The notes beneath the pieces were generated by a model. It ran no database searches and was not told where the DNA came from. It worked only from the letters and a program-made list of their open reading frames with translations. A stretch of 64,000 bases of DNA, from assembly GCA_965261795.1 (NCBI GenBank), contig OZ253476.1, positions 1,922,001-1,986,000 on the forward strand. The letters run 5' to 3'. The DNA is from CBDCFV01 sp965261795 (GTDB lineage Bacteria > Chloroflexota > Dehalococcoidia > Lucifugimonadales > UBA3495). Every line of letters starts with the position of its first letter. Positions within the stretch are counted from its first letter, which is position 1. Made by a program: the position numbers and the translations under genes. Shown here piece by piece: positions 52,806-62,184 of this stretch.

Positions 52806-53324
52806 ATGCCAAGAGCGACCATCAACATTGCGGAGGCGTCCGGCCAAGCGGCCGTGGGCGCCGTATGGAGATATTCCATAGGCTATGTGCCCGGTGAGGC
52901 CAACGAAGGGCTGGCGGCCCAGGGACAAGGGAGCCCGGCGCGGTTGCCCGGGTACGACGACTCCGGGTGGGAAGTGTGCGACGACCTCCCGCGAGGAGTA
53001 TCACGCGGTTTCAGCTTCGTCTGGTACCGGACCACCATCACCATACCCGAAACGGTGGCGGGACGTTCCACCAACGGGATGCGCGTCCAGTTCGAGACGT
53101 GCGTCGACGACTACGGCGAAATCTGGATTGACGGCGAATGCGACCGGGACCGGGGAGTCATTCAAGGATTCAACGTACCGCAACGGGTGCAGGTTACCGG
53201 CGACGCCGTGCCCGGCAACCGGCACACGATAGCGATACTGGCGGTCAACGGCCCGCTGGGCGCGCCGGGAGGCACGGTATTCGTTCGCTACGCCAACCTG
53301 GGATTTGAGTGGCCGAACAGATAG
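52806..53324 (+). CDS. Jelly-roll sugar-binding-type domain protein (GH2 N-terminal-like)
   Basis: 172 residues. LPGYDDSGWEVCDDLPRGVS, FSFVWYRTTITIPETVAG, VQFETCVDDYGEIWIDGE and RHTIAILAVNGPLGAPGG form the galactose-binding-like beta sandwich found at the N-terminus of beta-galactosidases, but here free-standing with no catalytic domain and no signal peptide. It may bind a glycan or a small ligand. The 3' end of the gene (94 bp) is exactly repeated at 54638. Confidence 0.8.
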   Translation: MPRATINIAEASGQAAVGAVWRYSIGYVPGEANEGLAAQGQGSPARLPGYDDSGWEVCDDLPRGVSRGFSFVWYRTTITIPETVAGRSTNGMRVQFETCVDDYGEIWIDGECDRDRGVIQGFNVPQRVQVTGDAVPGNRHTIAILAVNGPLGAPGGTVFVRYANLGFEWPNR

Positions 53325-53328
53325 GCGT
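53235..53328 (+). repeat. 94-bp direct repeat, left copy (3' end of jelly-roll gene)
   Basis: From ATACTGGCGGTCAACGGCCC to CCGAACAGATAGGCGT. Identical to 54638-54731. The two copies flank a 1.3-kb segment carrying the Mrr-like nuclease gene. Confidence 0.95.
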
Positions 53329-53399
53329 CGGAGGAGGGAACACTTGGTGCGATTGCTCACGTATTGAAGGGCTTGAGGGTAGGCGGACCGACCATGTAC

Positions 53400-54452
53400 T
53401 TAGCCTTCTGTTTCTACCAGAACTCTACGGTTTCTCAGCGGGATGTCCTTCTGGATGTCGTCCGGAAGAGCATCGTAGGTCTCCAGCAACTTGTTTACCA
53501 AGTCGTTAGGTCCCCATAAACGAATCTGGAAAAATGACCGTTCGTTTTCGACTCTCACGTCTCTGGTGAAGTCGCCGAGGCTGACGAGCAGGCCATGGTC
53601 CGCACCGAAAGTGTTGACGTTGCCTCTGAGTTGGTCGTATTCAGGCCGGGTTACGGCAGAGCGGCCCGATTTCACTTGAACGCATAACCTCGGTTGCCCA
53701 AACCCCATATCACCCTGGCCTGCAACTACGTCTATGCCACCGTCAGGTCCTTGGCGGGTCTCCAGCGCGTTGTATCCGGAGGCCCTCAATATACTTGCTA
53801 CAAGGTATTCCAGCTTGACGCCAGAGTACATCTGCCGGATGCGGTCCAAAATTCTTTCGGAGATCTGCTCTTCCAAGTCGATCTGGAATACTTCATCATC
53901 CGCAGGCGCGGCGGAGTCTGGCCTGTCACTTGGCGGCCCGGTCAGATGCCCAGTCATGATTTGCTCGATACGAGACCTGGCATTGCTTGCCCTGACACGA
54001 TAGACTGTCGCCAGTCCGCCCAGTGAATAGATCAAGTCCTGATCGAAGTCCTCGCGCGGTATATCGCGGGCTTTCCAGTCCACCGCAAGGACATGGGGAG
54101 TATCCAGGGGGGTGTCCAGGTCGGGCATATACTTATATGCCCCCGCTGCTGTCCCTATGGCTACCAGTCGGGGTTGCTTTCTGGGGAGGAGAATCATGTC
54201 TCCTATGCCGATTGCATGAGCGAAGTTCCAGAGTTGGCCCGCGGCAGATGCAGCTGCGTTGGCGCTGCTATCTCTATAAGCATCGCCGATTAAATGGTCT
54301 CGTAAGGCATCTCGATTAGCGAACTCTGCAACGCTCATCTGCAAACCGAAACCGATACTTGCCATTCCTTTGTCTAAGGCAAATTCCTCCCTCTCACCCC
54401 TTCTTCCCGCCCTGACCACCCAGACGGGCATGTCCAACATCTCCAAGCGCAT
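53400..54452 (-). CDS. Mrr-type restriction endonuclease
   Basis: 350 residues. An N-terminal region typical of EVE/NTD-like sensors (GDMILLPRKQPRLVAIGTAA) is followed by the Mrr catalytic domain: YLVASILRASGYNALETRQG-PDGGIDVV near residue 240, then CVQVKSGRS (D...QxK). Mrr cleaves DNA with modified bases; the N-terminal module may read the modification. The gene and its flanks sit between 94-bp direct repeats, suggesting insertion as a cassette. ATG at 54452 has AGGTAAGG upstream. Confidence 0.88.
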   Translation of the reverse strand: MRLEMLDMPVWVVRAGRRGEREEFALDKGMASIGFGLQMSVAEFANRDALRDHLIGDAYRDSSANAAASAAGQLWNFAHAIGIGDMILLPRKQPRLVAIGTAAGAYKYMPDLDTPLDTPHVLAVDWKARDIPREDFDQDLIYSLGGLATVYRVRASNARSRIEQIMTGHLTGPPSDRPDSAAPADDEVFQIDLEEQISERILDRIRQMYSGVKLEYLVASILRASGYNALETRQGPDGGIDVVAGQGDMGFGQPRLCVQVKSGRSAVTRPEYDQLRGNVNTFGADHGLLVSLGDFTRDVRVENERSFFQIRLWGPNDLVNKLLETYDALPDDIQKDIPLRNRRVLVETEG

Positions 54453-54637
54453 CCTTACCTACCTGTTTCACACTGCCGCTGGTTCCCAGACTTCCTATGC
54501 GATTTTCTACGCCGCTTGTAGTGGCCGAGGGCCATTGGGGTGGAGCGTCAAGTATGCGATTGACCCGAAGTATCAAGTGTATTCTAGCATACGCCGCTTC
54601 CCTGCTTGGATATGAGAAGAGGATATTATCCTCACCC

Positions 54638-54731
54638 ATACTGGCGGTCAACGGCCCGCTGGGCGCGCCGGGAGGCACGGTATTCGTTCGCTACGCCAAC
54701 CTGGGATTTGAGTGGCCGAACAGATAGGCGT
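54638..54731 (+). repeat. 94-bp direct repeat, right copy
   Basis: An isolated, gene-less copy of the last 94 bp of the jelly-roll gene region, including its stop codon. The 1309-bp segment between the copies (53329-54637) holds only the Mrr-like gene. Confidence 0.95.
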
Positions 54732-54743
54732 TTCAGGAGCGGG

Positions 54744-55838
54744 TTAGTTGACGGCCACCTCGCTTCCCCGGTCCGACGCCTCCTGTATGGAGTCGATGAA
54801 GCGGTGCAGCCGGACGGCCTCGTCAAAGTCGGGTTGGCAGTCGTTCCCTTCGCGGATGCCACGGCCAAACTGGTAATACATCTGGCCAACGTTATAGGCT
54901 TCGCCGCGGGGCATTCCTTCCAGCACGTAGGTGTATTCGGGAGGGATAGGCAGGTCTTCGAGCCGGTTCCCGCCCTGTACGCCCTGCAAGCGGACGCCGT
55001 CATGGTTGGGAGATTCGTTGGACGAGGCGATGAGTGTCCCTTCCCGTCCGTATATCTCCATGCGGTAGCCGCTGCCCGCCCACGGGTTGCTGGCGACGTG
55101 CACCGATGCAACGGCGCCGTTGGCGAGCCTGCCGCTGACCAGTACGTTGTCCGGCGAGGTTACGTCCACCATCTGATTGGTGTCGGTCTCGAACCACTGG
55201 TCGGCCTGCGTACTGACCACTGAAGAGACGTGGCTGAAGTCGCCGACGACGAACCGCAGCGCGTCGATGGTGTGGCCGTGGGTGATGGTGAGCGTATTGG
55301 CTCCCAACTCCTTGTCCCTTTGCCAAGTCCGGTCAGACTGCCTCCGCAATACCCCCCCGGCAATGCGGCTCACGTGGCAGGACATGACCTCTCCCACGTA
55401 GCCGGCGGCGACCAGGTCCCTTATATATAACAGCACCGGGTTGGCGCGGGACTGGAGACCGACCATGTTCCTGATTCCCTTGGCCCGCGCAAGGTCGGCC
55501 ATCTCCTGGGCCTCGGCGGTGGTGCGGCCAAGGGGCCACTCGGTATAGACGTGCTTGCCCGCGTTGATAGCGTCAACGGTGGGCTCGTAGTGATTCGGCA
55601 CCCTCAGGCTCACGGCGACGGCGTCGATGTCCGGGTGCGCCAGCATCTTGCGGTAATCATCGAAAGCGAGCTTGGCCCCGAACTTCCGGCGGGACTCCTC
55701 CGCGCTTTCCATGCGGGTCGTGCAGACCGCCGTCAGTTCGAACTCCGGGCTGGCAACCACGGCGGGCAGGTGGGACCTGACAGCCCAGCCCCGGTGAATG
55801 TTGGCGCCGATGATGCCCAAGCGAATCTTGTCTGCCAT
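54744..55838 (-). CDS. Gfo/Idh/MocA family oxidoreductase
   Basis: 364 residues. Rossmann motif IRLGIIGANIHRGW (a GxGxxG variant), then AVAVSLRVPNHYEPTVDAIN and the catalytic-region HVYTEWPLG, where the usual EKP is EWP, so the catalytic Lys is absent. C-terminal alpha/beta domain with NTLTITHGHTIDALRFVVGD carries the substrate His/Asp. It should act on a sugar or cyclitol with NAD(P), though the missing Lys makes activity uncertain. The ATG lies behind GGGGGGACG. Confidence 0.87.
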   Translation of the reverse strand: MADKIRLGIIGANIHRGWAVRSHLPAVVASPEFELTAVCTTRMESAEESRRKFGAKLAFDDYRKMLAHPDIDAVAVSLRVPNHYEPTVDAINAGKHVYTEWPLGRTTAEAQEMADLARAKGIRNMVGLQSRANPVLLYIRDLVAAGYVGEVMSCHVSRIAGGVLRRQSDRTWQRDKELGANTLTITHGHTIDALRFVVGDFSHVSSVVSTQADQWFETDTNQMVDVTSPDNVLVSGRLANGAVASVHVASNPWAGSGYRMEIYGREGTLIASSNESPNHDGVRLQGVQGGNRLEDLPIPPEYTYVLEGMPRGEAYNVGQMYYQFGRGIREGNDCQPDFDEAVRLHRFIDSIQEASDRGSEVAVN

Positions 55839-55979
55839 GACGTCCCCCCCTTTACCAGAATCCCGGTAATCCTACCATACGCCCTATACACCGGGAGACG
55901 TTGATGCCGGGTTAAGCCGGGTATATGTTACGATACGCTTCGTGGACCCGTGCCCAAACGCTCTCAAGGAGGAGAGGAT

Positions 55980-56996
55980 ATGCCGTACGGAGACAACGAC
56001 TGGCTGGCGTTAACCACCGAAGAAACCCTTGAGCCGGATATGCTCATTTGCGACGCCCATCACCACTTCTGGGACTTTCGCATGGAGCGCATACCCTACC
56101 ACCGTTACCTGTTGCACGAACTGGCGGCGGACCTTAACAGCGGACATAACGTGCGCTCGACGGTGTTCCTTGAGGCGCGGGCCATGTACCGCCCGGACGG
56201 CCCGGAAGAACTGCGCCCCGTTGGAGAGGTGGAGTTTGTCCAAGGCCTTGCGGCGGCCAGCGCCACCGGGCTTTACGGGTCGGCCAAAGCGGCGGCGGCC
56301 ATCATCGGCCACGCAAACCTTAACCTCGGCGACGACGTGGAGCGGGTGCTTGACGCTCTGCAGGCGGCCAGTCCCAACCGCTTCCGCGGCATCCGGCAGT
56401 CCGTCGGATGGGACCCCCACCCGGAAATAGAAAATCGCGGCGTGGAACATCAACTCGCCAGCGCGGACTTCAGGGCCGGAGCGCGGGTGTTGGCCCGTAG
56501 AGGGTTAGTGTACGAGAATACGGTGTACTTTCCGCAGCTTGGGGAGGTGGCCGAATTCGCCAACGCTGTGCCGGACCTTATCATTGTCTCGAACCATATC
56601 GGCGGGCTGATGCGGGTAGGCCCCTATGGCAACCGGGACGACGAGGTGCTGCCGGCTTGGCGCGAGGGGATCGCCACCTTGGCCAAATGCCCCAACGTCG
56701 TGATGAAGCTCGGCGGAGTGGGGCAACCGCGATACGGTTTCGACTGGCACACCCGTGAGAAGCCCATCGGCTCCGAAGAACTGGCGGAGGCGCTGTCCCC
56801 CCTTATGACCTATTGCATCGACCAGTTCGGCCCGGAGCGGTGCATGTTCGAGAGCAACTTCCCTCCGGACAAGGTGTCCTACTCTTACAACGTCATGTAT
56901 AATGCGTTCAAGCGGATGACCAGTAGCTATTCGGCGACGGAAAGGGCCGCGATGTTCCACGACAACGCGGTACGGGTTTATAGTATCAATGAGTAG
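55980..56996 (+). CDS. Amidohydrolase (TIM-barrel metal hydrolase)
   Basis: 338 residues from ATG 55980, preceded by AAGGAGGAGAGG (an upstream in-frame ATG at 55950 is less likely). MLICDAHHHFWDF contains the first metal HxH; SNHIGGLMR and the late MFESNFPPDK supply further ligands. It belongs to the amidohydrolase-2/lactonase branch that includes 4-sulfomuconolactonase and aromatic-acid decarboxylases. A catabolic role is likely. Divergent from the Gfo/Idh/MocA gene. Confidence 0.88.
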   Translation: MPYGDNDWLALTTEETLEPDMLICDAHHHFWDFRMERIPYHRYLLHELAADLNSGHNVRSTVFLEARAMYRPDGPEELRPVGEVEFVQGLAAASATGLYGSAKAAAAIIGHANLNLGDDVERVLDALQAASPNRFRGIRQSVGWDPHPEIENRGVEHQLASADFRAGARVLARRGLVYENTVYFPQLGEVAEFANAVPDLIIVSNHIGGLMRVGPYGNRDDEVLPAWREGIATLAKCPNVVMKLGGVGQPRYGFDWHTREKPIGSEELAEALSPLMTYCIDQFGPERCMFESNFPPDKVSYSYNVMYNAFKRMTSSYSATERAAMFHDNAVRVYSINE

Positions 56997-57089
56997 ATTT
57001 TCATCCCGGAAGACTACCCGCCTTTCCCGTGAATAGGACCGTGCCGGGACCAAGGACTATATTGCTGACGTGGTTTGCGAGGTAATGTT

Positions 57090-57899
57090 ATGAGACTAAG
57101 GAGATTTGCACTTCCGGTAGTCCTCGTTTCAGCCCTAGTCCTGATTGTGGGTGTAACGGCGGGCCTGATTTCGGCCAGGGACCAAGCTCCTCCCGCCGCG
57201 CCGCCGAAAGTGATAGTCTCGGCCCTCGACCTTGCGGTGACGCCGGAGCCGGAGATTGTCCCCCCGGCTACGACGGAGCCTGAAAACTTGGTTGTGCCGG
57301 AGTCGGCCCGCAAATCCGCTCCTGACACGCAGACGGGACCTTCTTCAGAAAGGCCGGAAGGCTCAGAAGGGTCCCGCCCCGCACTGGAAGGCGCCAGCCA
57401 GGGAACGGTCTACACTTGGCAGGACGGCGACAGGACCCTGAGGGCCGTGTTGCAGCAGCCCCGCCAAGCGGTCCGGGAGACCGTTGCCGACGCCACCGAG
57501 GACGGCGTAATCAGGAAGGACGGCGTAATCAAGGACGTAATCAAGAAGGATGGCGTAATCAAGAAGGGAGAGTTGGACAGTATCGTCCGGGAACAGTCCC
57601 AACGCGGCGGCGGCGGCCAGCCGGTGTTCCGCTCCGAATCGGGCGGCGAGTTGATGACATTGCCCGGAGGCATCGTTCTGGCCCTCGATCCAGCGTGGGA
57701 CCAAGCCACCGTTGAGAAGTTTTTCTCGCGCAACGGCATTGCGTTGGAACGGGCGTCGGAACTGGACTTCCTGGACAACGGCTTCTTTGTGGAAACGGAG
57801 CCGGGCTTTCCTTCCTTGGAACTCGCCAACACGCTGGCCGTCCAGGAGGGGGTGATACTTTCAAGTCCCAACTGGGCGAGGGAAGTGGAGTCGAAGTGA
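57090..57899 (+). CDS. Secreted or anchored protein with subtilase-propeptide-like domain
   Basis: 269 residues from ATG 57090 (GAGGT upstream). An N-terminal membrane/signal helix (FALPVVLVSALVLIVGVTAG) is followed by a Pro/Glu-rich linker, a short repeat region (DGVIRKDGVIKDVIKKDGVI), and a C-terminal domain (PAWDQATVEKFFSRNGIALE, NTLAVQEGVILSSPNWAREV) that resembles fervidolysin-type propeptides. Its stop overlaps the start of the subtilase gene (TGATG), so it is probably a separately encoded chaperone/inhibitor of that protease. Confidence 0.75.
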   Translation: MRLRRFALPVVLVSALVLIVGVTAGLISARDQAPPAAPPKVIVSALDLAVTPEPEIVPPATTEPENLVVPESARKSAPDTQTGPSSERPEGSEGSRPALEGASQGTVYTWQDGDRTLRAVLQQPRQAVRETVADATEDGVIRKDGVIKDVIKKDGVIKKGELDSIVREQSQRGGGGQPVFRSESGGELMTLPGGIVLALDPAWDQATVEKFFSRNGIALERASELDFLDNGFFVETEPGFPSLELANTLAVQEGVILSSPNWAREVESK

Positions 57900-60800
57900 T
57901 GGGGCCGCGCCGAGTGGGGAGAATACTGTTGCTGGCGGTCGCGGTCTCCCTCTGTTTCATTCTGGGTACGGGCAGTTCCGAGGCGCAGACGGCCGACGAC
58001 CACGGAAACACTATAAGTACAGCTACGACCCTTCGGTTGGGTTCCTCGGTATCGGGGCGCATCGACCCCGGAAACGACCAGGATGTTTTCAAGCTGGACC
58101 TGTCCGGCGCATCGGGGACCACCCACCTCTGGATATACACCACCGGTGGCCTCAATACTTTGGGTGGATTGTATGACAGCCACGAGACATTGCTTTACGC
58201 CAACGACGACACCACCAGTGGCGGAGTGGTTGTTGATACGAATTTTCGTATCCCGCTGACCCTGTCGCCGGGAGTCTACTACGTGAGGGTATTCAGCGCC
58301 GACTACACGACAACCGGGGACTACACCCTGTACGCCAAGGCAGACGACCACGGAGGATATTTTCTTGACACAGCCACAACCCTGCGGCTGGATTCCCCCA
58401 TAGCCGGGCGCATCGATCCCGGATTTGACGGGGACTTATTCAAGCTGGACCTGTCCGGCGCACCTGGAAGCACCCACGTATGGATATATACCACCGGCAC
58501 TCTCGATACTCTCGGCCAGTTGCATGACAGCAACGGCGGCCTGATTGTAGCCTACGGCGACACCACCAGTGGCGGGGTGGTTGTTGATACGAATTTTCGT
58601 ATCCCGTGGACGCTGGCGCCGGGCGTCTACTACGTCGGGGTTTTCAGCGCCGACGGCACGACGACCGGGAACTACACCCTGCACGCCAAGGCAGACGACC
58701 ACGGATATTTTCTTGACACAGCCACGACCCTGCGACTGGATTCCTCCATAGCCGGGCGGATCGATCCCGGATTTGACGGGGACTTCTTCAAGCTGGACCT
58801 GTCCGGCGCATCGGGAAACACCCACGTTTGGGTATACACCACCGGCACATTCGATACATGGGGCGAGTTGTATGACAGCAACGGCGACCTGCTTGCACTC
58901 AATCAGGACAGTTACATCAAGGGGAGGGAGACCGGTTTCCATATCCGGCGACGGCTCTCAAGTGGAATCTACTACATCCTTGTCCAAAGCTGGCTGACGG
59001 CTGACGGTGATTACGCTACCGGCGATTACACGCTGCACGCGGAAGCTGTAACGGGCCCAGGCAACACCACCGGCACAGCGACCACATTAAGTCTCGACTC
59101 CCCGACTCCGGGCGTGATTGACACGGCAAGTGACTCGGACTACTTCAGGCTGGTCCTTGCTGAGCCCAGTAACTTGGTTGTCCAGGCTCTAGGTCTAGTC
59201 CAACTCGACGGAAATCGTAGGCTCTTGCCTCTTGGGCCTCTTGACGTTGATGTGCTTAACAGCAACGGCGAAACAATCGGCGTAAACGTTTACCCTATTC
59301 GATATGATGGCGTCAAGCTCCCCAGCGCCGCTTCGCGTCACGGTGTCCGGATTGAGGACCACTTCGACACTGGCGCCTACTACATCAAAGTGACCGCTCC
59401 CGCCAGTGATACTACCTACCCGATTCCCTACACGATACACGCCTACGAGGATACCGATTACGCCAACTTTATCGACGACTGCGAAGCCGAGACGGCCTCG
59501 TTGAACGACCCGCAGATTAACGACTCTCTGTACGGCTGCCAGTGGCACTTGAGGAATCAAGAGCAGGGCGGGGAAGACATCAACGTCGAACCCGTATGGG
59601 CGGAAGGCATCAATGGAGAAGGCGTCAACATCGCCGTGGTTGACGACGGATTGTACTTCACCCATGAGGACCTGGCCGCCAACGTCAACCCTACTCTCAA
59701 TCACAACTACCAGACTAGCGGACGTGACATATATGGGCCGTTTGAGCACCACGGCACGAACGTGGCCGGTGTCATCGCGGGCCGGGACAACGGCGCTGGG
59801 GTGCGCGGCGTGGCCCCAAGGGCAACCGTATACGGGTACAATTTCCTGGTTCAAGCGACGGTTGCAAACCTAGCGAACGCCATGTCCCGCAACCGGGTCG
59901 TAACCGCGGTGTCCAACAACAGTTGGGGTTCTCCTGACGGCCCCTGGTTGAGTGATGCCCACAGTACCTGGGAACAAGCCGTCGACTTCGGGGTCAGGGA
60001 AGGCTACAACGGCAAGGGGACCTTCTATGTCTTTACCGGCGGCAATGGCGGCAGGGGCCACCGCGAAAACCCGGATGGGACTCCGATTGGAGGCCCCATC
60101 GATAACGTCGAGAACCGTGGAGATGACTCCAACCTCGAAGAACTGACCAATTACTATGCGGTGACCGCCGTCTGCGCGGTGAACGATGGAGACGTCAGAA
60201 GCGTCTACTCGGAGAAAGGGGCTAACTTGTGGGTCTGCACCCCCTCCGGGGACTATACGGAGGACATGGGGACTGCCGATACCGGCGACGACATAGAGTA
60301 CCGTGGCATCGTCACCACCGAAAATTCCGACCGCTACAGCAAAGATTTTAGCGGGACGTCGGCGGCCGCGCCCATCGTTTCAGGCGTGGCCGCGCTGCTG
60401 CGTCAGGCAAACCCTGAGTTGACTTGGCGGGACCTGAAACTGGTCCTGGCCGCCTCGGCGCGGAAAAACGACGCCGCAAACCCCGGCTGGGCCGAGGGCG
60501 CCCGGAAGTACGGGGCCGGTCCCGCCGCGGACCGCTACCACTTCAACCACGAGTACGGGTTCGGGGTGGTTGACGCCAAGGCCGCCGTGGACTTGGCAAG
60601 GGGGTGGACCAACGTGCCGCCTTTGGAAAACACCAGCATGGCCTCCAGGTCGGCCACCGTGATTCCCCCTCCGTTAGGCAGTACCCCCAGGACCGTCACC
60701 ACAACGCTCACGCTGAACACCGGAATACGGTTCACTGAGTTCGTCGAAATCAACACCGATTTCGAGCACACTTCTTTCAGGGACATGGAAATCGAGCTGG

Positions 60801-61804
60801 TGTCCCCCTCCGGCGCGGTCTCCAAACTGGCCGTCCGGTTTAATACCCGTTACTACTACACTGATGAACTATGTCTTAGTCCTATTTCAGGCGGAGTTTT
60901 TCGATGCCCTTATTTTATACCTTTGAACGGAGAGTTCCGTTTCGGCTCGGCCCGGCACTTGGGAGAGGACCCCAACGGCGTGTGGACATTGAGGCTCACT
61001 GACCATTTTCCGGAACTTGGCGGGACCCTCCGGTCATGGAGCATCAAGGTGTACGGGCACGTAAGCCGGCTGGGCGCTCCCGCCATCACCACCCCAATCA
61101 CGGCGGGAGCGAATTCGCTGACCTTAGCCTGGAGCGCCCCGGATGAGGCCGGCGGTCCGGCCATCATTGCCTACGACCTGCGACATATCGAAAGCGCCGC
61201 CAGTGACAAGTCCGACGCTAACTGGACCGTGGTGGAGGACGTGTGGACCGGCTCCGGCCCCCTCGAGTACACCCTCAGCGGCCTGACCAACGGCGTTCAG
61301 TACGACGTTCAGGTGAGGGCGGTCAGCTCCGCCGGCGACGGCGAATGGTCCGCCACCGTCACCGGAACGTCGGCAACTAACGAGGGTACGCCGAGCGTCA
61401 CTGTTACCAGGAGTGATGCCGCCCTAATGAGGATCGGCTCACCGGTCCCGGTGACCGCCACGTTCGGCGAACCGGTTTTCGCCTTCACAATCGAAGATAT
61501 AGTTGTGGCAAACGGCGCTGTTGGCAACCTTACTGGCGGCGACGGCGATGCAGTTTATACTTTCGACGTAACACCGAACGCTGTAGGCGCGGTAACGGTG
61601 GATATTGCCGCCGGTGTGGCGGCGGATGCCGATGGCAATGGCAACACTGCGGCTATGCAACTGTCATTGGGTATTCCTTATGACGACGACGGCGACGACA
61701 AGATTAGCAAGGAAGAGGCCATAGCTGCCGTAATTGATTATTTTGCTCACCGTATCACCAAGGAAGAGGCGATAGCGATTATCATTCTCTATTTTTCCAG
61801 TTAA
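57896..61804 (+). CDS. Large secreted subtilisin-family protease
   Basis: 1302 residues. Signal peptide (ILLLAVAVSLCFILGTGSSE); four PPC-type domains, roughly 35-510, with repeating ATTLRLGSSVSGRIDPGNDQ-like starts; S8 domain with Asp583 (VAVVDDG region), His619 (EHHGTNVAGVIAG) and Ser822 (SGTSAAAP); proprotein-convertase P domain (about 935-1060); fibronectin III domain; an Ig-like domain; and a C-terminal EF-hand/dockerin-like end (DDDGDDKISKEEAIAAVIDY). Start is GTG 57896 or ATG 57899, both overlapping the propeptide-like gene. An extracellular scavenger or surface protease; PPC repeats are placed before the catalytic domain, an unusual order. Confidence 0.92.
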   Translation: MMGPRRVGRILLLAVAVSLCFILGTGSSEAQTADDHGNTISTATTLRLGSSVSGRIDPGNDQDVFKLDLSGASGTTHLWIYTTGGLNTLGGLYDSHETLLYANDDTTSGGVVVDTNFRIPLTLSPGVYYVRVFSADYTTTGDYTLYAKADDHGGYFLDTATTLRLDSPIAGRIDPGFDGDLFKLDLSGAPGSTHVWIYTTGTLDTLGQLHDSNGGLIVAYGDTTSGGVVVDTNFRIPWTLAPGVYYVGVFSADGTTTGNYTLHAKADDHGYFLDTATTLRLDSSIAGRIDPGFDGDFFKLDLSGASGNTHVWVYTTGTFDTWGELYDSNGDLLALNQDSYIKGRETGFHIRRRLSSGIYYILVQSWLTADGDYATGDYTLHAEAVTGPGNTTGTATTLSLDSPTPGVIDTASDSDYFRLVLAEPSNLVVQALGLVQLDGNRRLLPLGPLDVDVLNSNGETIGVNVYPIRYDGVKLPSAASRHGVRIEDHFDTGAYYIKVTAPASDTTYPIPYTIHAYEDTDYANFIDDCEAETASLNDPQINDSLYGCQWHLRNQEQGGEDINVEPVWAEGINGEGVNIAVVDDGLYFTHEDLAANVNPTLNHNYQTSGRDIYGPFEHHGTNVAGVIAGRDNGAGVRGVAPRATVYGYNFLVQATVANLANAMSRNRVVTAVSNNSWGSPDGPWLSDAHSTWEQAVDFGVREGYNGKGTFYVFTGGNGGRGHRENPDGTPIGGPIDNVENRGDDSNLEELTNYYAVTAVCAVNDGDVRSVYSEKGANLWVCTPSGDYTEDMGTADTGDDIEYRGIVTTENSDRYSKDFSGTSAAAPIVSGVAALLRQANPELTWRDLKLVLAASARKNDAANPGWAEGARKYGAGPAADRYHFNHEYGFGVVDAKAAVDLARGWTNVPPLENTSMASRSATVIPPPLGSTPRTVTTTLTLNTGIRFTEFVEINTDFEHTSFRDMEIELVSPSGAVSKLAVRFNTRYYYTDELCLSPISGGVFRCPYFIPLNGEFRFGSARHLGEDPNGVWTLRLTDHFPELGGTLRSWSIKVYGHVSRLGAPAITTPITAGANSLTLAWSAPDEAGGPAIIAYDLRHIESAASDKSDANWTVVEDVWTGSGPLEYTLSGLTNGVQYDVQVRAVSSAGDGEWSATVTGTSATNEGTPSVTVTRSDAALMRIGSPVPVTATFGEPVFAFTIEDIVVANGAVGNLTGGDGDAVYTFDVTPNAVGAVTVDIAAGVAADADGNGNTAAMQLSLGIPYDDDGDDKISKEEAIAAVIDYFAHRITKEEAIAIIILYFSS

Positions 61805-61899
61805 TTCAATTGGCCGGGGATATGGGTATCGTTGACGCCGGGATTCCTGGTGGGTATACTCTGGCTACTGCAACGCAACATTATTCTGTGAGGTGAACT

Positions 61900-62040
61900 A
61901 TGCGGCGTATGCTCGTTCCGCTGGTGTTCGTAGTCGTAGTGGCGGCTGCCGGTATCCTGGGGTCGACTCTGCCTGCTTCCGCTGACGTAACCGCCACGCC
62001 GTTCAAAGGCTTGGAGCAGTGCACCGGCAACCAACTGTAA
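61900..62040 (+). CDS. 46-residue secreted peptide
   Basis: ATG 61900 has GAGGTG upstream. MRRMLVPLVFVVVVAAAGIL then GSTLPASADVTATPF is a textbook signal peptide with an ASA cleavage site, leaving only about 18 residues (VTATPFKGLEQCTGNQL). A terminator-like hairpin follows. It may be a truncated gene or a real small secreted peptide. It lies 95 bp after the protease. Confidence 0.5.
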   Translation: MRRMLVPLVFVVVVAAAGILGSTLPASADVTATPFKGLEQCTGNQL

Positions 62041-62066
62041 GGCGTTCTTTACATAAGGGCGTGACC

Positions 62067-62105
62067 AAAGGCCCCGCGCATCATGGATGGGTGGGGCTTT
62101 CTGTT
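62067..62105 (+). terminator. Terminator-like hairpin
   Basis: AAAG-G-CCCC (62067-62075) pairs with GGGGCTTT (62093-62100) with one bulged G, followed by CTGTTTG. It would end the subtilase transcript. Confidence 0.55.
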
Positions 62106-62184
62106 TGTGGAATCCCATCAGCATCAACTACAATAGCCACGCTTTCAGCGTCCGTGGCCTCAACGCACTTATCGGGAGAGAGCT

